A DNA stretch of 64,000 nucleotides from the NCBI GenBank assembly GCA_000231825.2, contig JH720316.1:960485-1024484 (forward strand), written 5' to 3'. This DNA is from Tetrahymena elliotti 4EA (Eukaryota; Ciliophora; Oligohymenophorea; Hymenostomatida; Tetrahymenidae). Below the pieces are notes generated by a model. The model did no database searches. It was not told the origin of the DNA and saw nothing but the letters and a program-made list of their open reading frames with translations. Shown here piece by piece: positions 52,284-64,000 of this stretch; within the stretch, counting starts at the first letter, position 1, and each line of letters opens with the position of its first letter. Position numbers and translations under genes: made by a program.

Positions 52284-53437
52284 ATAATCTATTTAAAATG
52301 AATGATTAAAGACAAAGAATTAAAGAAACAGAAATGAGATAAAGGTATTGAGAAAGAGAAGTGAGAACATTATTTATTTATTTGTTTGTTTGTAATATTT
52401 TAGCATGTAGTTAGTTGTTTATAATTTATTTAATCTATGCTGTAATTAATTTTAAATTTGGTAGGATTATTATTTCTTTTTTTAATTATTTTTGATAGAA
52501 AATTAAAATTATAATAATCATATCATAATCATCCATTCTCATTTTATTCATACAACAAAAAACATTTATTTTAAATTTATCTCACATTTAATACAAATTA
52601 TTTATATATCCCAATTCATTAACTATAGTTGTGCTCACTAAGTATTATTCAGAGTTTTTTTACACAGAACAAAATAATTGAAGAGATTAAATACAAATAT
52701 ATGAATCGATTAAAGAAAAAGGGGGTTTAAGAATTGATATTTAATATAATGATACAATAGGTATAACTATTTTGATTTATATATTATTAAGATTTTCAAA
52801 AAAATATTAAAAGTATTTTCCTCCTTTTACCCTTCAAATAATAGAATCCATAATTTCTATATATAACAATAGATTTATTTATCTTTGAAATATTTTAATA
52901 TAAAAATTATTGATATTTGGTTACTTACTTCAAAACGTTTTTTATTTATTTACAAAATTATTGATCTAAAAAAGAAAGTAACTTATATATTAATATTTTG
53001 ATGATTTAAGCTTAATCTTTTTTTATCAAAAATAATAAAATAATAATTTCATTTAAAAAGTAACATTTTCTCATTGTTTTGAAAATTTTTTGATTTTGAA
53101 TTTCTTATTTGATAAATAGTTAAAATAAGTATTTATTGATAAGTAGATAATCGATTCTTTCTGCTTACGTTTTTAGCAGAAAAATGATAAAAAATAAATG
53201 CAGATCATTTCTAAATTAATAAGAAGTCTAAAAAAAACTTGAAAATCTTTATTTTTTTAATCTAAAGAATTCAGGCTATTTAATTTAGATAAAATGCTAG
53301 TTTTTATTTACATTTATTTCAAAATTTTTAACTAATATATCAAGAAATCTTAGAGTTTTTTTATATAAAAAGATTGTCTTTTTAAGAAAATAGACCTCTT
53401 TTATTTATAATTTGTTAATTTCATGAAATTCTTTGAA
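52284..53437. other. Intergenic spacer
   Basis: About 1.15 kb of AT-rich sequence without a recognisable gene. From about 53270 onward it belongs to the duplicated segment that carries the first Ile-like tRNA. Confidence 0.55.
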
Positions 53438-53533
53438 GGCTCAGTGGTGCAGCTGGTAAGCATACTCGATATATTCGATCCTACCTGTTAAAAAGCGTTT
53501 CGAGAGACAGAGGTTCGAATCCTCTCTGAGCTA
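53438..53533 (+). tRNA. Intron-containing tRNA, probably Ile (UAU), copy 1
   Basis: The 96-base gene has an acceptor stem GGCTCAG/CTGAGCT (one G-U pair), a D-arm with GCTGGTAA, and a T-arm AGAGG/CCTCT with loop TTCGAAT. The anticodon stem CTCGA/TCGAG is split by about 30 bases, which is anticodon loop plus an intron. Reading the loop from the stem gives anticodon TAT, but position 33 is A instead of the usual T, so the assignment is tentative. A T-run follows directly and can serve as terminator. Confidence 0.75.
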
Positions 53534-54455
53534 CTTTTTTATTAAGATAAATTTAAAGTTTTTATAAAAAAACAAAGAAAAATTTTTTCATAAAAAAATA
53601 AATTAACATTTCAGCACAAGCCTATGCAAAAAATTTATTTGTTTTATTTTCAAAATGATTTCGAATAAATATAAAAATAATTTGAATAATTTATCTGTTA
53701 AGAAATCTATTCTATCTGATTGATTTGATATTTTTTAGAAGTATTTTTTAATTGAATAAATGGGTATTTTAATTTATAATTTTATGTATTTAGCTTTTTA
53801 ATAAAAATGATTTTAAATTTCTTCTTTATTTTTGATTTGTGGAATAAATACATTCTTTCGAAATCTTGGCTTTTATTTAGAAATAAGATACAATAATATT
53901 TAAATTTCGATTGAAATAACAGTTTCAATAAAATAGATTTGAAATTTTTTATATCTTTTAGATTAATTAAATCAATAGTCAATCTATTAAGAAATCTTTA
54001 TACCTACCCATACTTAAACTTTATATACCCATATTTTGGTTTAAAGCTAAGTAAGAATTTTTTTAAAATGATTATTTCAAATTACTGTAACTTTTATTTT
54101 GTATGAATATCTACTTTAAATTCATTATAGCTAAAATTAATTTTACCCCCTATATCAAATTTAAAATAATTGTAATTTAGCATTGCTTATTTAAAAAGTA
54201 AACTATATTTTAAAGTTAATTATAAGTTGATAAGGCTATTTAATTTAGATAAAATGCTAGTTTTTATTAATATTTATTTCAAAATGTTTAACTAATTTAT
54301 CAAGCAAGCTTAGAGTTTTTTACATAAAAAAATAATTTTTTTAAATTCTAATATTTTAGTTCGAAAAAATTAAATTAGGGGAAAAAAATTATCTTTTTAA
54401 TAAGAAAATAGACCTCTTTTATTTATAATTAGTTAATTTCATGAAATTCTTTGAA

Positions 54456-54548
54456 GGCTCAGTGGTGCAGCTGGTAAGCATACTCAATTTATTGTCAATT
54501 CCAAGAAAAGCGTTTTGAGAGACAGAGGTTCGAATCCTTTCTGAGCTA
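54456..54548 (+). tRNA. Intron-containing tRNA, probably Ile (UAU), copy 2
   Basis: The same acceptor, D- and T-arm as copy 1. The anticodon stem is CTCAA/TTGAG with compensating changes on both sides, and the loop begins TTTAT, giving T33 and anticodon TAT. The inferred intron is shorter and differs in sequence. The T-stem has a G-U pair (AGAGG/CCTTT). A poly-T run follows. Compensated stem changes argue that this copy is still constrained. Confidence 0.75.
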
Positions 54549-55661
54549 CTTTTTATTAAGATAAATTTAAAGTTTTTATATTAAAATAGTGAAAGATTTT
54601 TTTAACTAAAATGGTTTGTATTAGGAAAGAATAGATCAGCATTCAGTAGAAGCTCATGCAAAAAAGCAATCTTTAAAAATCAAAAATTAATTATTTCTTT
54701 ATTTAATTTTCAAAATGATTTCTAATAAAAATAAAAATATTTTGAAACCAAATAATTTATTTGTTAGACATTTATTTAGATCTGATTAATTTAATATTTT
54801 TTGGGAGTATTTTTGAATTGAATAATTGGATTTTTTAATTTATAATTCTATGTATTTAGTTTTTTAAATGAAAATTTCAATAAAAATTATTTTAAATTTC
54901 TTCTTTATTTTTGATTTATTAAACAAATACTTTGCTTTAGAACTCTTTCCACCTCATAAATTTGTCTTTTATTTAGAAATAAGATATCAGAATATTTAGA
55001 TTTTGTTTGAAATGACAATTTCAATAAATGCAATTTGAAATTTTTTATATCTTTTAGATTAATTAAATGAATATTCAATTTATTAATAAATCTTTATTAA
55101 TATATCTTCATGATTTTTTGTCAATTTAATTACTTTTTCTATTATTTAATAAATTAAATTTTATATTTAGTTTTTCTAAGAAATCTGAATAAACATGATT
55201 TGAAACTTGCTATGATTTTTGGATAAATTAAATGAATAATATTATGAGCAAGAATACTGTCTGGATATTTTTTGTGAATTATATTTCTTGCTCTTTCTTC
55301 AAAAGAAGAAAACTAAGTTTTTGTATTATGCCTTTTAAATGCTAATCTTAATAAATAAGATTTAAAACTTCTTATTTCTTTTGTTTTCATGTAAAAAATA
55401 TTTTTGTTTATACATGAGACTAAGAAGAAGCTAAAAAAATGTAGTATTTTTAAGAAATAAAAATACTTGAAATTACTTTTTGCTCCAAATTTTTTTTTAA
55501 ATTTACTTTTCCATTTTAAAATGTATTTGTTTTTTTATGATTTCTTTTTAAAACAAACAAATTTTTATTATTGCAATAATTGATCAAACAAAAGTTGTAT
55601 TTTATTTAAGTATTTTTATTGAACTTTCAACTACTAATAGGCAGATAAAAAATAAAAAAAG
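54549..55661. other. Spacer between tRNA copies
   Basis: About 1.1 kb of AT-rich DNA. The first part is the downstream half of the duplicated segment. The rest shows no gene or RNA feature. Confidence 0.55.
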
Positions 55662-55755
55662 TAGCTCAGAAAGGATTCGAACCTATGTCTCTCGAAACAC
55701 TTTTTTTCGAGCTGATGTATATATCGAGCATGCTTACCAGCTGCACCACTGAGCC
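55662..55755 (-). tRNA. Intron-containing tRNA, probably Ile (UAU), inverted copy 3
   Basis: On the minus strand the same GGCTCAG/CTGAGCT acceptor, D-arm and CTCGA/TCGAG anticodon stem are present, with loop start TATAT as in copy 1 and a different intron sequence. The T-stem ATAGG/CCTTT has a T-T mismatch. It lies in opposite orientation to copies 1 and 2, and the similarity extends only a short way beyond the gene. A T-run on the minus strand follows. Confidence 0.7.
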
Positions 55756-56321
55756 TTCAAAGAATTTTAATTAATTAAAAAATTAATAACTCTTGAAGCG
55801 TCTATACATTTTATAGACAAATAAATTTCTTAATGTAAATTTATATTTAATTAATATTTCATGAACTAGTTAGCTAATAATAGTATATCAAAATAATGAA
55901 ATCATTTAACAATGAACAACAGATATTTCTTTAAGGTACCAAAAATTTTAATACAAGTGATTTTTATTAGAAAATAAATTTTAAAGTAAAATATTATGCT
56001 TATAAACAATATATTTTAATTGATATATTTATTAATTGAAGTGAACGAGCGAAGGGGATTGGGAAAGAATTTTTCTCTAAATAAATTTGCCCAATACATT
56101 TTTTTGATATTTTTCTTATTTAAATAAAATAAAATTTTTTTATTTTGTATCCCCCTTCATTTATTTCTATTAATTAATTATTTTTTATAAAATACTTTAA
56201 AAATGTTTTTGATGAATATGTTTTAAATATTTATTAAAATTAGTCTAATAATTTACATACACTTATATTATATATAGGGTATATTTATTTTATGATTGAT
56301 TAGTTAAATAATCAAAAAAAG
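55756..56321. other. Spacer
   Basis: About 570 bases of AT-rich sequence between two minus-strand tRNA genes. A mildly G-rich patch is present near 56045-56070. No gene was recognised. Confidence 0.55.
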
Positions 56322-56393
56322 CTCCGAGACCGGGAATTGAACCCGGGTCTCCTGCGTGACAGGCAGGAATACTAACCACTATACTATCTCGGA
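56322..56393 (-). tRNA. tRNA-Asp (anticodon GTC)
   Basis: The 72-base minus-strand gene folds normally. The acceptor is TCCGAGA/TCTCGGA, the D-loop contains AGTGGTTA, and the anticodon stem is CCTGC/GCAGG with loop CTGTCAC (GTC). The T-arm is CCGGG/CCCGG with loop TTCAATT. No intron. A T-run on the minus strand follows. Confidence 0.95.
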
Positions 56394-57056
56394 TTTCATG
56401 TAAATAAAGAGTAAATGATTTATTTGATTTATTCTTTTTACTATAAAGAAATAAAAGTTTTATCTAAATTAAAATTTAAGAATTCATAAACTTGTTAAGA
56501 TTTGGTATTTTGATTGAATGCTATTAATAGAGGAATGAAAATTTAATTTATTTCTTAAAAATAATGATTATAAAATAAAATGGTATAATTCAACAATAAA
56601 TCTTTAAGCAGTCATTTGACATATAAAAATTTAGGTATTAAAAACAATTTTCTTTATTTCTTCATTTTTTCCAGTTATCTTGGAAATTAATTAATTGAAC
56701 TTAAATTTTATAAATACGCCTTCTCCTTAAAGATTTTGTTAATTTGTAATTCATATCAAGCTGTTCAAGTGAAGTAAATAGATTTTATATTAAAAAATAT
56801 ACTAATTTTAATATTATTTGACAAAAGTATATTAGCTCAAAAAAATCATCAGAAAAAATTATAGTTTTAGATTTCTGGTATATGATGAACTTTTATTTGA
56901 AATTTTTAATAAAAAGAGATAAATCTTGTATATTTTTAATATTTGGTAGTGATTAATATTTGAAATATTTTTATAATTTTTAAAATGATTTTAAAAAAAT
57001 AAAATTCTTATATTATTTAGTATATTGTTTTAATATTCTTATTAAATATTAAAAAG
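56394..57056. other. Upstream flank of the LRR array
   Basis: About 660 bases of AT-rich sequence. The part around 56765-56850 is repeated imperfectly near 58192-58275, inside the LRR locus. The missing 5' exon or exons of the LRR gene may lie here, but I could not identify a start codon. Confidence 0.5.
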
Positions 57057-57650
57057 CTATGAAGGAATTAGTGAAAAATAAGTATATGAATTGGCATCTG
57101 GCTTAGCTAATTTACATTATCTCTAAACCTTGAGTCTTAATCTTATGTAAAACTACATGTTTAATTGAAATATAAAATAGAAAAAAGCTTTCTAAAGAAA
57201 TTTCTCTTGTTTTGAACTCATTTTTGCTTTAATAATTATATTTAAATTTTACTTATTATTCTCAATTATTTTTATTTTTTGAAAAAGTTGTAATAAAATT
57301 GGTGAAAAATAGGCAGAAGAAATATTTTATAGCTTATCTGAATTATCTAATCTCTAAGGTTTGAGTCTTGACATTTGGTAAAAATAATTGTATAATTTAA
57401 ATAATAAATAGAATCCTTGTTTTTAAAGAAATTTTGTTTGTTTTGTTTGATATTTTTTTAACTTACTTTAAATAACTAAATCGACACTTTATTTATTTTT
57501 TTGATTCCGTTGTATTTAATATTTTTTAATGCTATTATTATTAAAAAGTTTTAATAAAATTGTGAAAAAGGAGCATAAAAATTGGCATCTGCCTTAAACT
57601 AATTACCTAATTTATAAATTTTAAGTCTTGTAATTAAGTAAGAAACTAAT
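57057..57650 (+). pseudogene. First three LRR units, possibly a decayed gene fragment
   Basis: Units at 57057 and about 57285 are intact 90-base exons, but the unit at about 57545 lacks one G in its ATTGGTGAA core. That makes it 89 bases and shifts the frame. An 860-base stretch without repeats then separates these units from the regular array. Noncoding sequence before them recurs before the regular array, which suggests the three units are the remnant of an older, duplicated 5' part. If the third unit is skipped in splicing, the first two could still be used. Confidence 0.5.
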
Positions 57651-60600
57651 GTTTAAAAAAAATAAAAAAGAAAATTTTAGTTTTCTATAAAGTTTTTCAT
57701 TTCAAGTATTTCCTAAGTAAATTAAATTTAATATCCTCCTTATTATTTTTTATTCAAATTATTTTAATTAGCAAAATACACTAAAAATTATCAATAACAA
57801 TTTTTATTTGCTTAACTATCAAAAAAATATTCTGAAGCTAGCAATAATAAAAATTGAAAATCTGCTAATAAAAAATTTAAAAAAAGTTGCTTGATGACGA
57901 GATATTGATTTATCTGAAGTTTAAGTATAGCCTAGAGTGAGAAGTTTAAATATTTTTATTTTTACTTGTTGTATATTTTATCTATTTAAAGTATGAAATT
58001 AAAAATAAAATTATCAACTTTTATGAGATTTTTAATCAGATATCGACATTTAATATATCCTTGCTTTTATTAAGAAATTCATATAATATTTTCATTGGTT
58101 GATTGTTAATTAATATTGTGTTTTCTTTTTTTAAAATTTGAGAAAATAAGTGAATGATGAAATAGAATTGTTAGGAATATAATAATTTAAGTGAAGTAAA
58201 TTGATTTTATATTGAAAAATGAATTAATTTTAATATTTTTCAATCAAAAGATTATCAGTTCAAATTTATGTGAACAAAAGATTTTGCGTATTGATCTCGG
58301 GTATATTTACTTATTGTTTTTATTAAATTGATACAAAAAATTAACTATATTAGTTTGTTAAACTTAAAATTTTTTGATATTTTACTTTCTAAATTTAAAA
58401 TCTCTTTCTCTAAATAATTTTTTATTTTATTAACTAAAACCCATTTAAAAGAAAAAATTTAGTTCACATTCAATTTATTTTTCTCATAATTTTTTTTTAA
58501 CTTTTAAAAAGATTTCATTAAATTGAAGAAGAGGAAGCTAAATAATTAGCATTAGCCTTAACTAAATGCTCTAATCTATAAACTTTAACTCTTGACCTCT
58601 AGTAAAAAATAGTTATTTAAAATCAAATTTAAATAGACAAGCTCTTTATTTTCATAACATATTTAGTTTGCTTTTACATTCAAAAAATAACTTTGAGTAT
58701 TAAGTTTAATTTTTCTAATTTTGAAAAAGTGCAAATTAAATTGGTATAAACGGAATATCAAATTTAGTAGGCACATTAGCCTAATTCAATAATCTCTCTA
58801 CTTTGAATCTCAATCTTTAGTAAAGTATTTCTTTTATTTTAATATTAAATATATGTATAAATAAACTTGATATTTCCTTTATAAATTTGGATTAATTTAA
58901 ATATTTTAATATCTTTTTAAAGGTAACTTTTAAATAATTCATTTTTTCTTAAAGTTTTATTTCTTATATTCTTTTTTCTACTTTTTTTATAAAGATATAA
59001 TAAAATTGGCAAAAAAGGAGCAAAGAAATTAGCATAAAGCTTAGCTTAATGCTTGAATCTATAAAATTTGATCCTTAATTTAGGGTAAAAATATATTAAC
59101 ATTTAAATAAGCAAACTCTTGGCTATCACTACAAATTAAAACTATTTTGGTTATTTTACTAACTAATTCTAAATTTTTTGTTGAAAAAAAATATTTGAGC
59201 TTTATGCGACATAATTATTTTTGTAAAATTTTATTTTTCTAATTTTTTAAAAGATCAAATGATATTGATGATTAAGGAGCAGAAAAAATTGCATGTAACT
59301 TAGCTAAATGCTCTAATCTTTCCAATTTAACTCTCAGTCTCTCGTATTTAATTTTTAATATTAATCTTATATTTATTAATAAATAAACTCTTAATTTAAT
59401 AAACTAATTAAAAATGAGTTAACTTAGAATTCACTTTAAAATGGAATTATTTTTTTCATTGAATTATTTTTTAATTTCCAATTTATATTTTCTAAATTTA
59501 TTAAAAGATATAATAAGATAGGCGAATAAGGTGCCTAACATTTGGCATCTTGCTTAACTAAATACTCTACTCTCTAAAGTTTAACTCTTGAATTCTTGTA
59601 AAATATTATTTTTACTATCGTTTATAAATTTTTGAATAAATAAACTATTTGTTTTATTAAGAAGTTTGATTTTTGTTGGATTTATTATTTGAAGTAATTT
59701 GAATTATTTATTTAAAATAAAGTTCTTATATTTACTTCATCATTCAATTATGTTTACGATTTTTACTAATATTATTTTTTTAATTTTAAATAGAAATAAC
59801 AATATTCGTGATCTCGGAGCTTAAGAAATCGGATCTTGTTTAGCTTAACTCTTGAATCTTTAAAGCTTAATTCTTTGTCTCAGGTAAAAATAACTTCTTA
59901 ATTATTAATATTAGTTTTCATCAAAAATTTGCATATTTTTTATTTTTGATTCATAATTTATTGTTTAAAATTATTTCATTATTTTCTTTATCTTTTTTAA
60001 TAATATTTTAAAAGTAAGAACCAAATTAGTGAAAAGGGGGCATAGAAACTAGCTTAATGCTTTACCAAATTTTCTAACCTCTAAACTTTGAATCTTGAAC
60101 TCTAGTAAAAAAAATTATTATTTGTTTACATCATATGAACTAATTTTAGATTTTTTATTCTAAGTTAAGTTTTCTTTTATGATTTATAATTCAATTGCAA
60201 TAAATTCTTATTAATCTTTTATAATTCTTAAAAAGCGGGAATAAAATTGGCGATTTAGGGGCCTAAGAATTGGCCAGTAGCTTAGCTAAATGCTTGAGTA
60301 TCTAAACTTTGAATCTTGATCTTGAGTAACATTTTTATAATAAATAACAAATTTATGACTAAATTTATATTTTTTTACATACAAATTTGAGTTGTTTTGA
60401 TGATTAGAGAACAAATCAAATAAACCAATTTTTAAAAAATAATTTTTAAAAAGAGAAAATGAAATTAGTTCTAAAAGTGCACTAGAGCTAGGGAATTGTT
60501 TAGCTAATTATTCTAATATGGAAATTTTGGAACTTCATCTCTCGTAAAAACTATTAATAAAATATTAAATTTTTGAAATAAAATTTTTGCCATAATATTT

Positions 60601-63600
60601 TTTCTAAACTAATAAATTGAATGTAAATAGAAGTAATAAAATTGGTGATGAAGGAGCATAAGAACTTGGACTTAGCTTATCTAAATGCTCTAACCTCTAA
60701 ATTTTGACACTTTCTCTTCAGTAAAAATAGCTATTTTCTAAAAAAAATTTTTAATTTTTTTGTTATAATTCTACATAAAACTAAATTAGAACTTTAATTA
60801 TATTATAAAAAAATGGAGTTAAAATTTTATATTTTTTCTATTTTCTATTACATTTATTTTGATTCTTATTTAATTTTTCTAATTTATATAAAGCAAAAAT
60901 CAAATTGGAGACAAAGGAATAGAAAAATTGGCATATGGGTTAACTAAATGCTCTAACCTTTCAAATTTAATACTGAACATAAGGTAAAATAAATGATTTT
61001 AGAAAAAAATTGGAAGAAATAAACTTTTTTGTTTTTACGATATTTATTATTTGAGTTATTTTGATATTTTTTGAGCAAATTTAGTATCAATCAATTCTTT
61101 AAAAATAAAATTTGCATTTAATTTATTTTTTGAATGAATTGAATTACTTTTAATATTTCTATTTTATTTGTCTATCTAATAGTGGAAATAATATATGCGA
61201 AAGAGGAGCATAAGAATTGGCAAGTGGATTAGCTAAATGCTAGAATCTCTAAACTTTGAATATTTACCTCCAGTAAAAATTACTTTTTAAAATTAATATT
61301 ATTGTAAATAATTAATTAAATTCTAATTTTTTGAGCCAATTTTAAATTATTTGATTAAATTTAAAGTCATTTTAATAATAATGAATTTTCGAATTTGTTA
61401 ATTTTTAAAAAGGTAGAATAAAATTGGTGAAAAAGGAGCATAAGAATTGGCAATTGGTTTATCTAAATGCTCTTAACTCTAAAATTTGATTCTTTTACTC
61501 AAGTAATTCTTTCTTATAAACTATGAATTAAATGTTTGTTTTCTTTCTTATCATGTTTAGATATTTTATGATTTCAACTTATCCTTCTCATTTTATTTTT
61601 TTAATAATTTCTAATTTCTTTTTTTTTATATTTTCTAAAAAGATCAAATCTAATTGGTGAAAAAGGGGCATAAGAATTTGCATGTGGTTTAGCTAAATTC
61701 TCGAATCTCTAAACATTGACTCTTGACCTCTCGTAAAAATATTTATTTCATTTTAATTCTTTCTAAATATGAAAACAAGATGTTTAATTTAATTGATATC
61801 TTAAAAATTAATTTAAAATAAATTTATTTTCTCAAAAATAATAATTTTTATTCACAATTAAGTAATTTCTATTTTTTTTTTATTTTGAAAAAGTTCAAAT
61901 GAAATTGGTGATATGGGCTCAAAAGAATTAGCATGTAAATTACTCAATTGCTGCAATCTTTTTAAGTTAAATCTTAACCTTAGGTAAAAATAATTTTTTA
62001 ATATAAACAATATATTTATCATTTAATATAAACAATACATTTATCTATTATCTTTTTATTTCTGAATTTATTATTTATTTTATTTAACTTACCTTACTCT
62101 GTAAACAACGTTAAAAGTCTACTTTCCCAATATTAATATTTACTCCCATTAAAAAGATAAAATTAAATTGGAAAAAATGGGACAAAAGAATTTCTATCTT
62201 GCTTAGCTAAATCTTAGAATCTCAAAATTTTGGATCTAAGCCTTGGGTAATAATTTAAATTTAAGAAAATAAACAAAGCCTTATTTATTTTTCTTAAAAA
62301 AATTGAATACATTTTTTATTTTTTAAAGTATTTTTAGTTTTCATTTACCATTTTTCCTTATTAAATTAATTTATTATTTGTTACATTTCCTCACTAAATT
62401 ATATAAATAGGTATTAATAAAATTAAGCTAATGGCTAATTTACAGAATCAACTTAACGAGAAAATGTGTTAATGAGGACAAAGGCATTTAAAATTAAAAG
62501 ATTAGTTTAATTTGAAAGTGATTTTTGAAATAAAAAATATTTAAATTATTAGGATACTTTGTTAGTTTCTATATGTAAGTATTATAAAAAAATTAACCCA
62601 AAAAAAATTATTATGAATTAATTAATAGTTAATACTTACTGCCTATCTTCATTTATTTTTATTTTGAAAATAATCTCCTGATTTACTAATTAATAATAAA
62701 TCTCTTTAAAATTGATTTTTTATGGCTATTTCATATATTGTGGCTAAAAAATCAGATTTATAGGTATTTACTGCATTTATTAATTTAAATATTGAATGTT
62801 TTGTTTTTATTGTAAATTAGTCTTATTATTATTATCATCATCTAAATTTTATTAGAAATAATTACATGAATTCAATTTGTTTTTAAATTTTACAAATTTT
62901 GTTTGAAAAAATTAATCTAATTTTTAACTTTAGATGATGTCTAAATTAATTCATATTAAAATTAATATCAAAATAAATAAAAAAAAGAATGTTGTTTTAA
63001 AATAAAAAATATTTTAATAATCCCGGACACGTACTTCCATTTTTTTTGAGAAACATATGTTATTTAATTTTTATCTACTTAAAGTTACTTAGGTCTAATT
63101 TAACTTCTTACTTAAATCTTCATATCAATTTGTAGTAAAATTATTTATTTTTCTTTAAAATAATAAAACCTCAAAGTCTTTTTAATATTAATTCTTCATT
63201 TTTTAAAAACAAAAACTTTATTTTATCAAGAACTAATGGCTAATTTGGGTTGATTTAATTCATTTTTTATTCTTTTCTCATTCATTTTAATATTTTTTTG
63301 TTCAATATTTATTATTTTTTTATTGAAAAAGGTTTTTTAATATTGGCGATTTAGCAGCATCAGGAATAGGATCTCTATTAGCAAATTGCTCTAATCTGGA
63401 AATTTTGACTCTTTCCCTAAGGTAAAAATAATATTTCCATTTTAATATGCATGAGTAATGAATTAAAAAAGATTTTAATTTATAAGTAACTAACTAATTA
63501 GCTGGCTGATTAATTTATTTGGCTTGGTTTCCTTGAAGCTTTTTTGAACATTTCATTCATTTTGATTTATCCTTTTCAGATTTTATTTACACTTTTTTGC

Positions 63601-64000
63601 TTTTCTTATTCTTTTAACTATTTCTTTTTCAATATTATTTTATAATTATTTAAAAGGGGGAATAAAATTGATGATGTGGGGGCATCAGGATTAGGCGCTG
63701 GCTTAGCATAGTGCTCTAGTCTCTAAACTTTGAATCTTTAACTTGAGTAAAATCAGTGTTTAAATATTAGTTATGCATTTTTCTATGAATTTACAAAAAC
63801 TATATTTATGAGTGATAACTGACTAATTTAGGTCAGTTTAGTTGATATTTGTTGGCTGATTCATTCGTTTTAATTTGTTCTTTCATATGAAATTCCAATT
63901 TTTATGCTTTTCTCATTAGATTTATTTACTCAAAATTTTTTTTATAATTTTTTAAAAGCTACAACAATATATGTTAAATGGGAGCATAAGCATTAGGATC
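57057..64000 (+). CDS. Large leucine-rich-repeat gene, one 30-residue repeat per 90-base exon (partial, runs off the window)
   Basis: About 22 similar exons occur along 7 kb. Each begins after AAAAG or TAG and ends before GTAA. The consensus repeat is N-x-I-G-E-K-G-A-x-E-L-A-x-G-L-A-K-C-S-N-L-Q-x-L. Units counted in full are 90 bases, phase 2 to phase 2. Approximate positions of the N-x-I-G cores are 57060, 57292, 57551, 58515, 58735, 59000, 59265, 59515, 59800, 60015, 60237, 60455, 60632, 60895, 61190, 61414, 61645, 61896, 62162, 63337, 63660 and 63960 (cut by the window end). Introns are about 100-300 bases, except about 0.86 kb before 58512 and about 1.1 kb before 63337. The third unit is 89 bases and frame-breaking. 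No start exon was found, so the gene proper may begin near 58512 or outside the visible exons. It should form a long LRR solenoid; the partner is unknown. Confidence 0.8.

Larger units (their letters stand above)
53270..55090. repeat. Direct segmental duplication carrying the Ile-like tRNA
   Basis: The block at about 53270-54000 is repeated at about 54231-55090. Both begin with GGCTATTTAATTTAGATAAA, carry the tRNA about 170-220 bases in, and continue with matching downstream sequence (for example TTTATATCTTTTAGATTAAT near 53946 and 55044). Many small differences show that the copies are not recent. Confidence 0.8.

Noticed and set aside
53782..53982. 66-codon minus-strand frame
   Set aside because: Lies in the duplicated tRNA flank; the second copy does not preserve it as an open frame and its composition is spacer-like.

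Overview
The window is ciliate nuclear DNA, most likely from Tetrahymena or a close relative. It is extremely AT-rich. Long reading frames only make sense with TAA and TAG read as glutamine and TGA as the sole stop. Introns are short, AT-rich and GT...AG, and the protein families are ones expanded in Tetrahymena. A tract of exactly 100 N at 44355-44454 is an assembly gap. Under the standard code almost every gene here looks shattered, so the calls below were made by hand with the ciliate code and by matching intron phase.

Layout: 0-2.6 kb, no gene seen. 2.6-3.7 kb, secreted papain-family cysteine protease (+). 4.4-6.3 kb, leucine-rich-repeat (LRR) protein with one repeat per exon (+). 6.5-14.8 kb, two head-to-tail family-38 alpha-mannosidases (-). 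15.8-16.3 kb, cysteine-type glutathione peroxidase (-). 17.0-19.1 kb, cyclic-nucleotide-binding protein (-). 19.6-21.4 kb, unknown coiled-coil protein (+), divergent from it. 21.5-21.9 kb, two tRNA-Gly genes with a broken copy between them (-). 22.2-24.2 kb, FAD monooxygenase fused to a DUF4166-like domain (-). 25.4-36.3 kb, giant cysteine-rich, beta-helix and multi-pass membrane protein (+), with a relic of an early exon before it and a frameshifted relic of its membrane part at 41.2-43.0 kb. 38.6-40.2 kb, a second LRR gene (+). 44.6-50.3 kb, kinase-like gene (-). 51.8-52.3 kb, small secreted protein (+). 53.4-56.4 kb, three intron-containing Ile-like tRNA genes and a tRNA-Asp. 57.1-64.0 kb, a large LRR gene running off the window (+).

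The standout is the kinase-like gene. Between 45.45 and 48.2 kb its coding sequence is reduced to 38 exons of exactly three bases, plus five exons of 6-15 bases. They are separated by introns of about 45-130 bases, all in phase 0. About 2.8 kb of DNA encodes only 56 residues, and the splice pattern rejoins cleanly with the flanking larger exons. The kinase domain itself appears catalytically degenerate (KFQ where DFG is expected).

A second theme is exon modularity. Three LRR loci are built from symmetric phase-2 exons of 90 or 93 bases, each encoding one 30-31 residue repeat. The many tandem and relic copies (mannosidases, membrane protein, tRNAs, LRR units) suggest a region shaped by local duplication. 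The protease, mannosidases, peroxidase and monooxygenase look like ordinary housekeeping, lysosomal or redox genes and do not form an operon or an obvious joint pathway.
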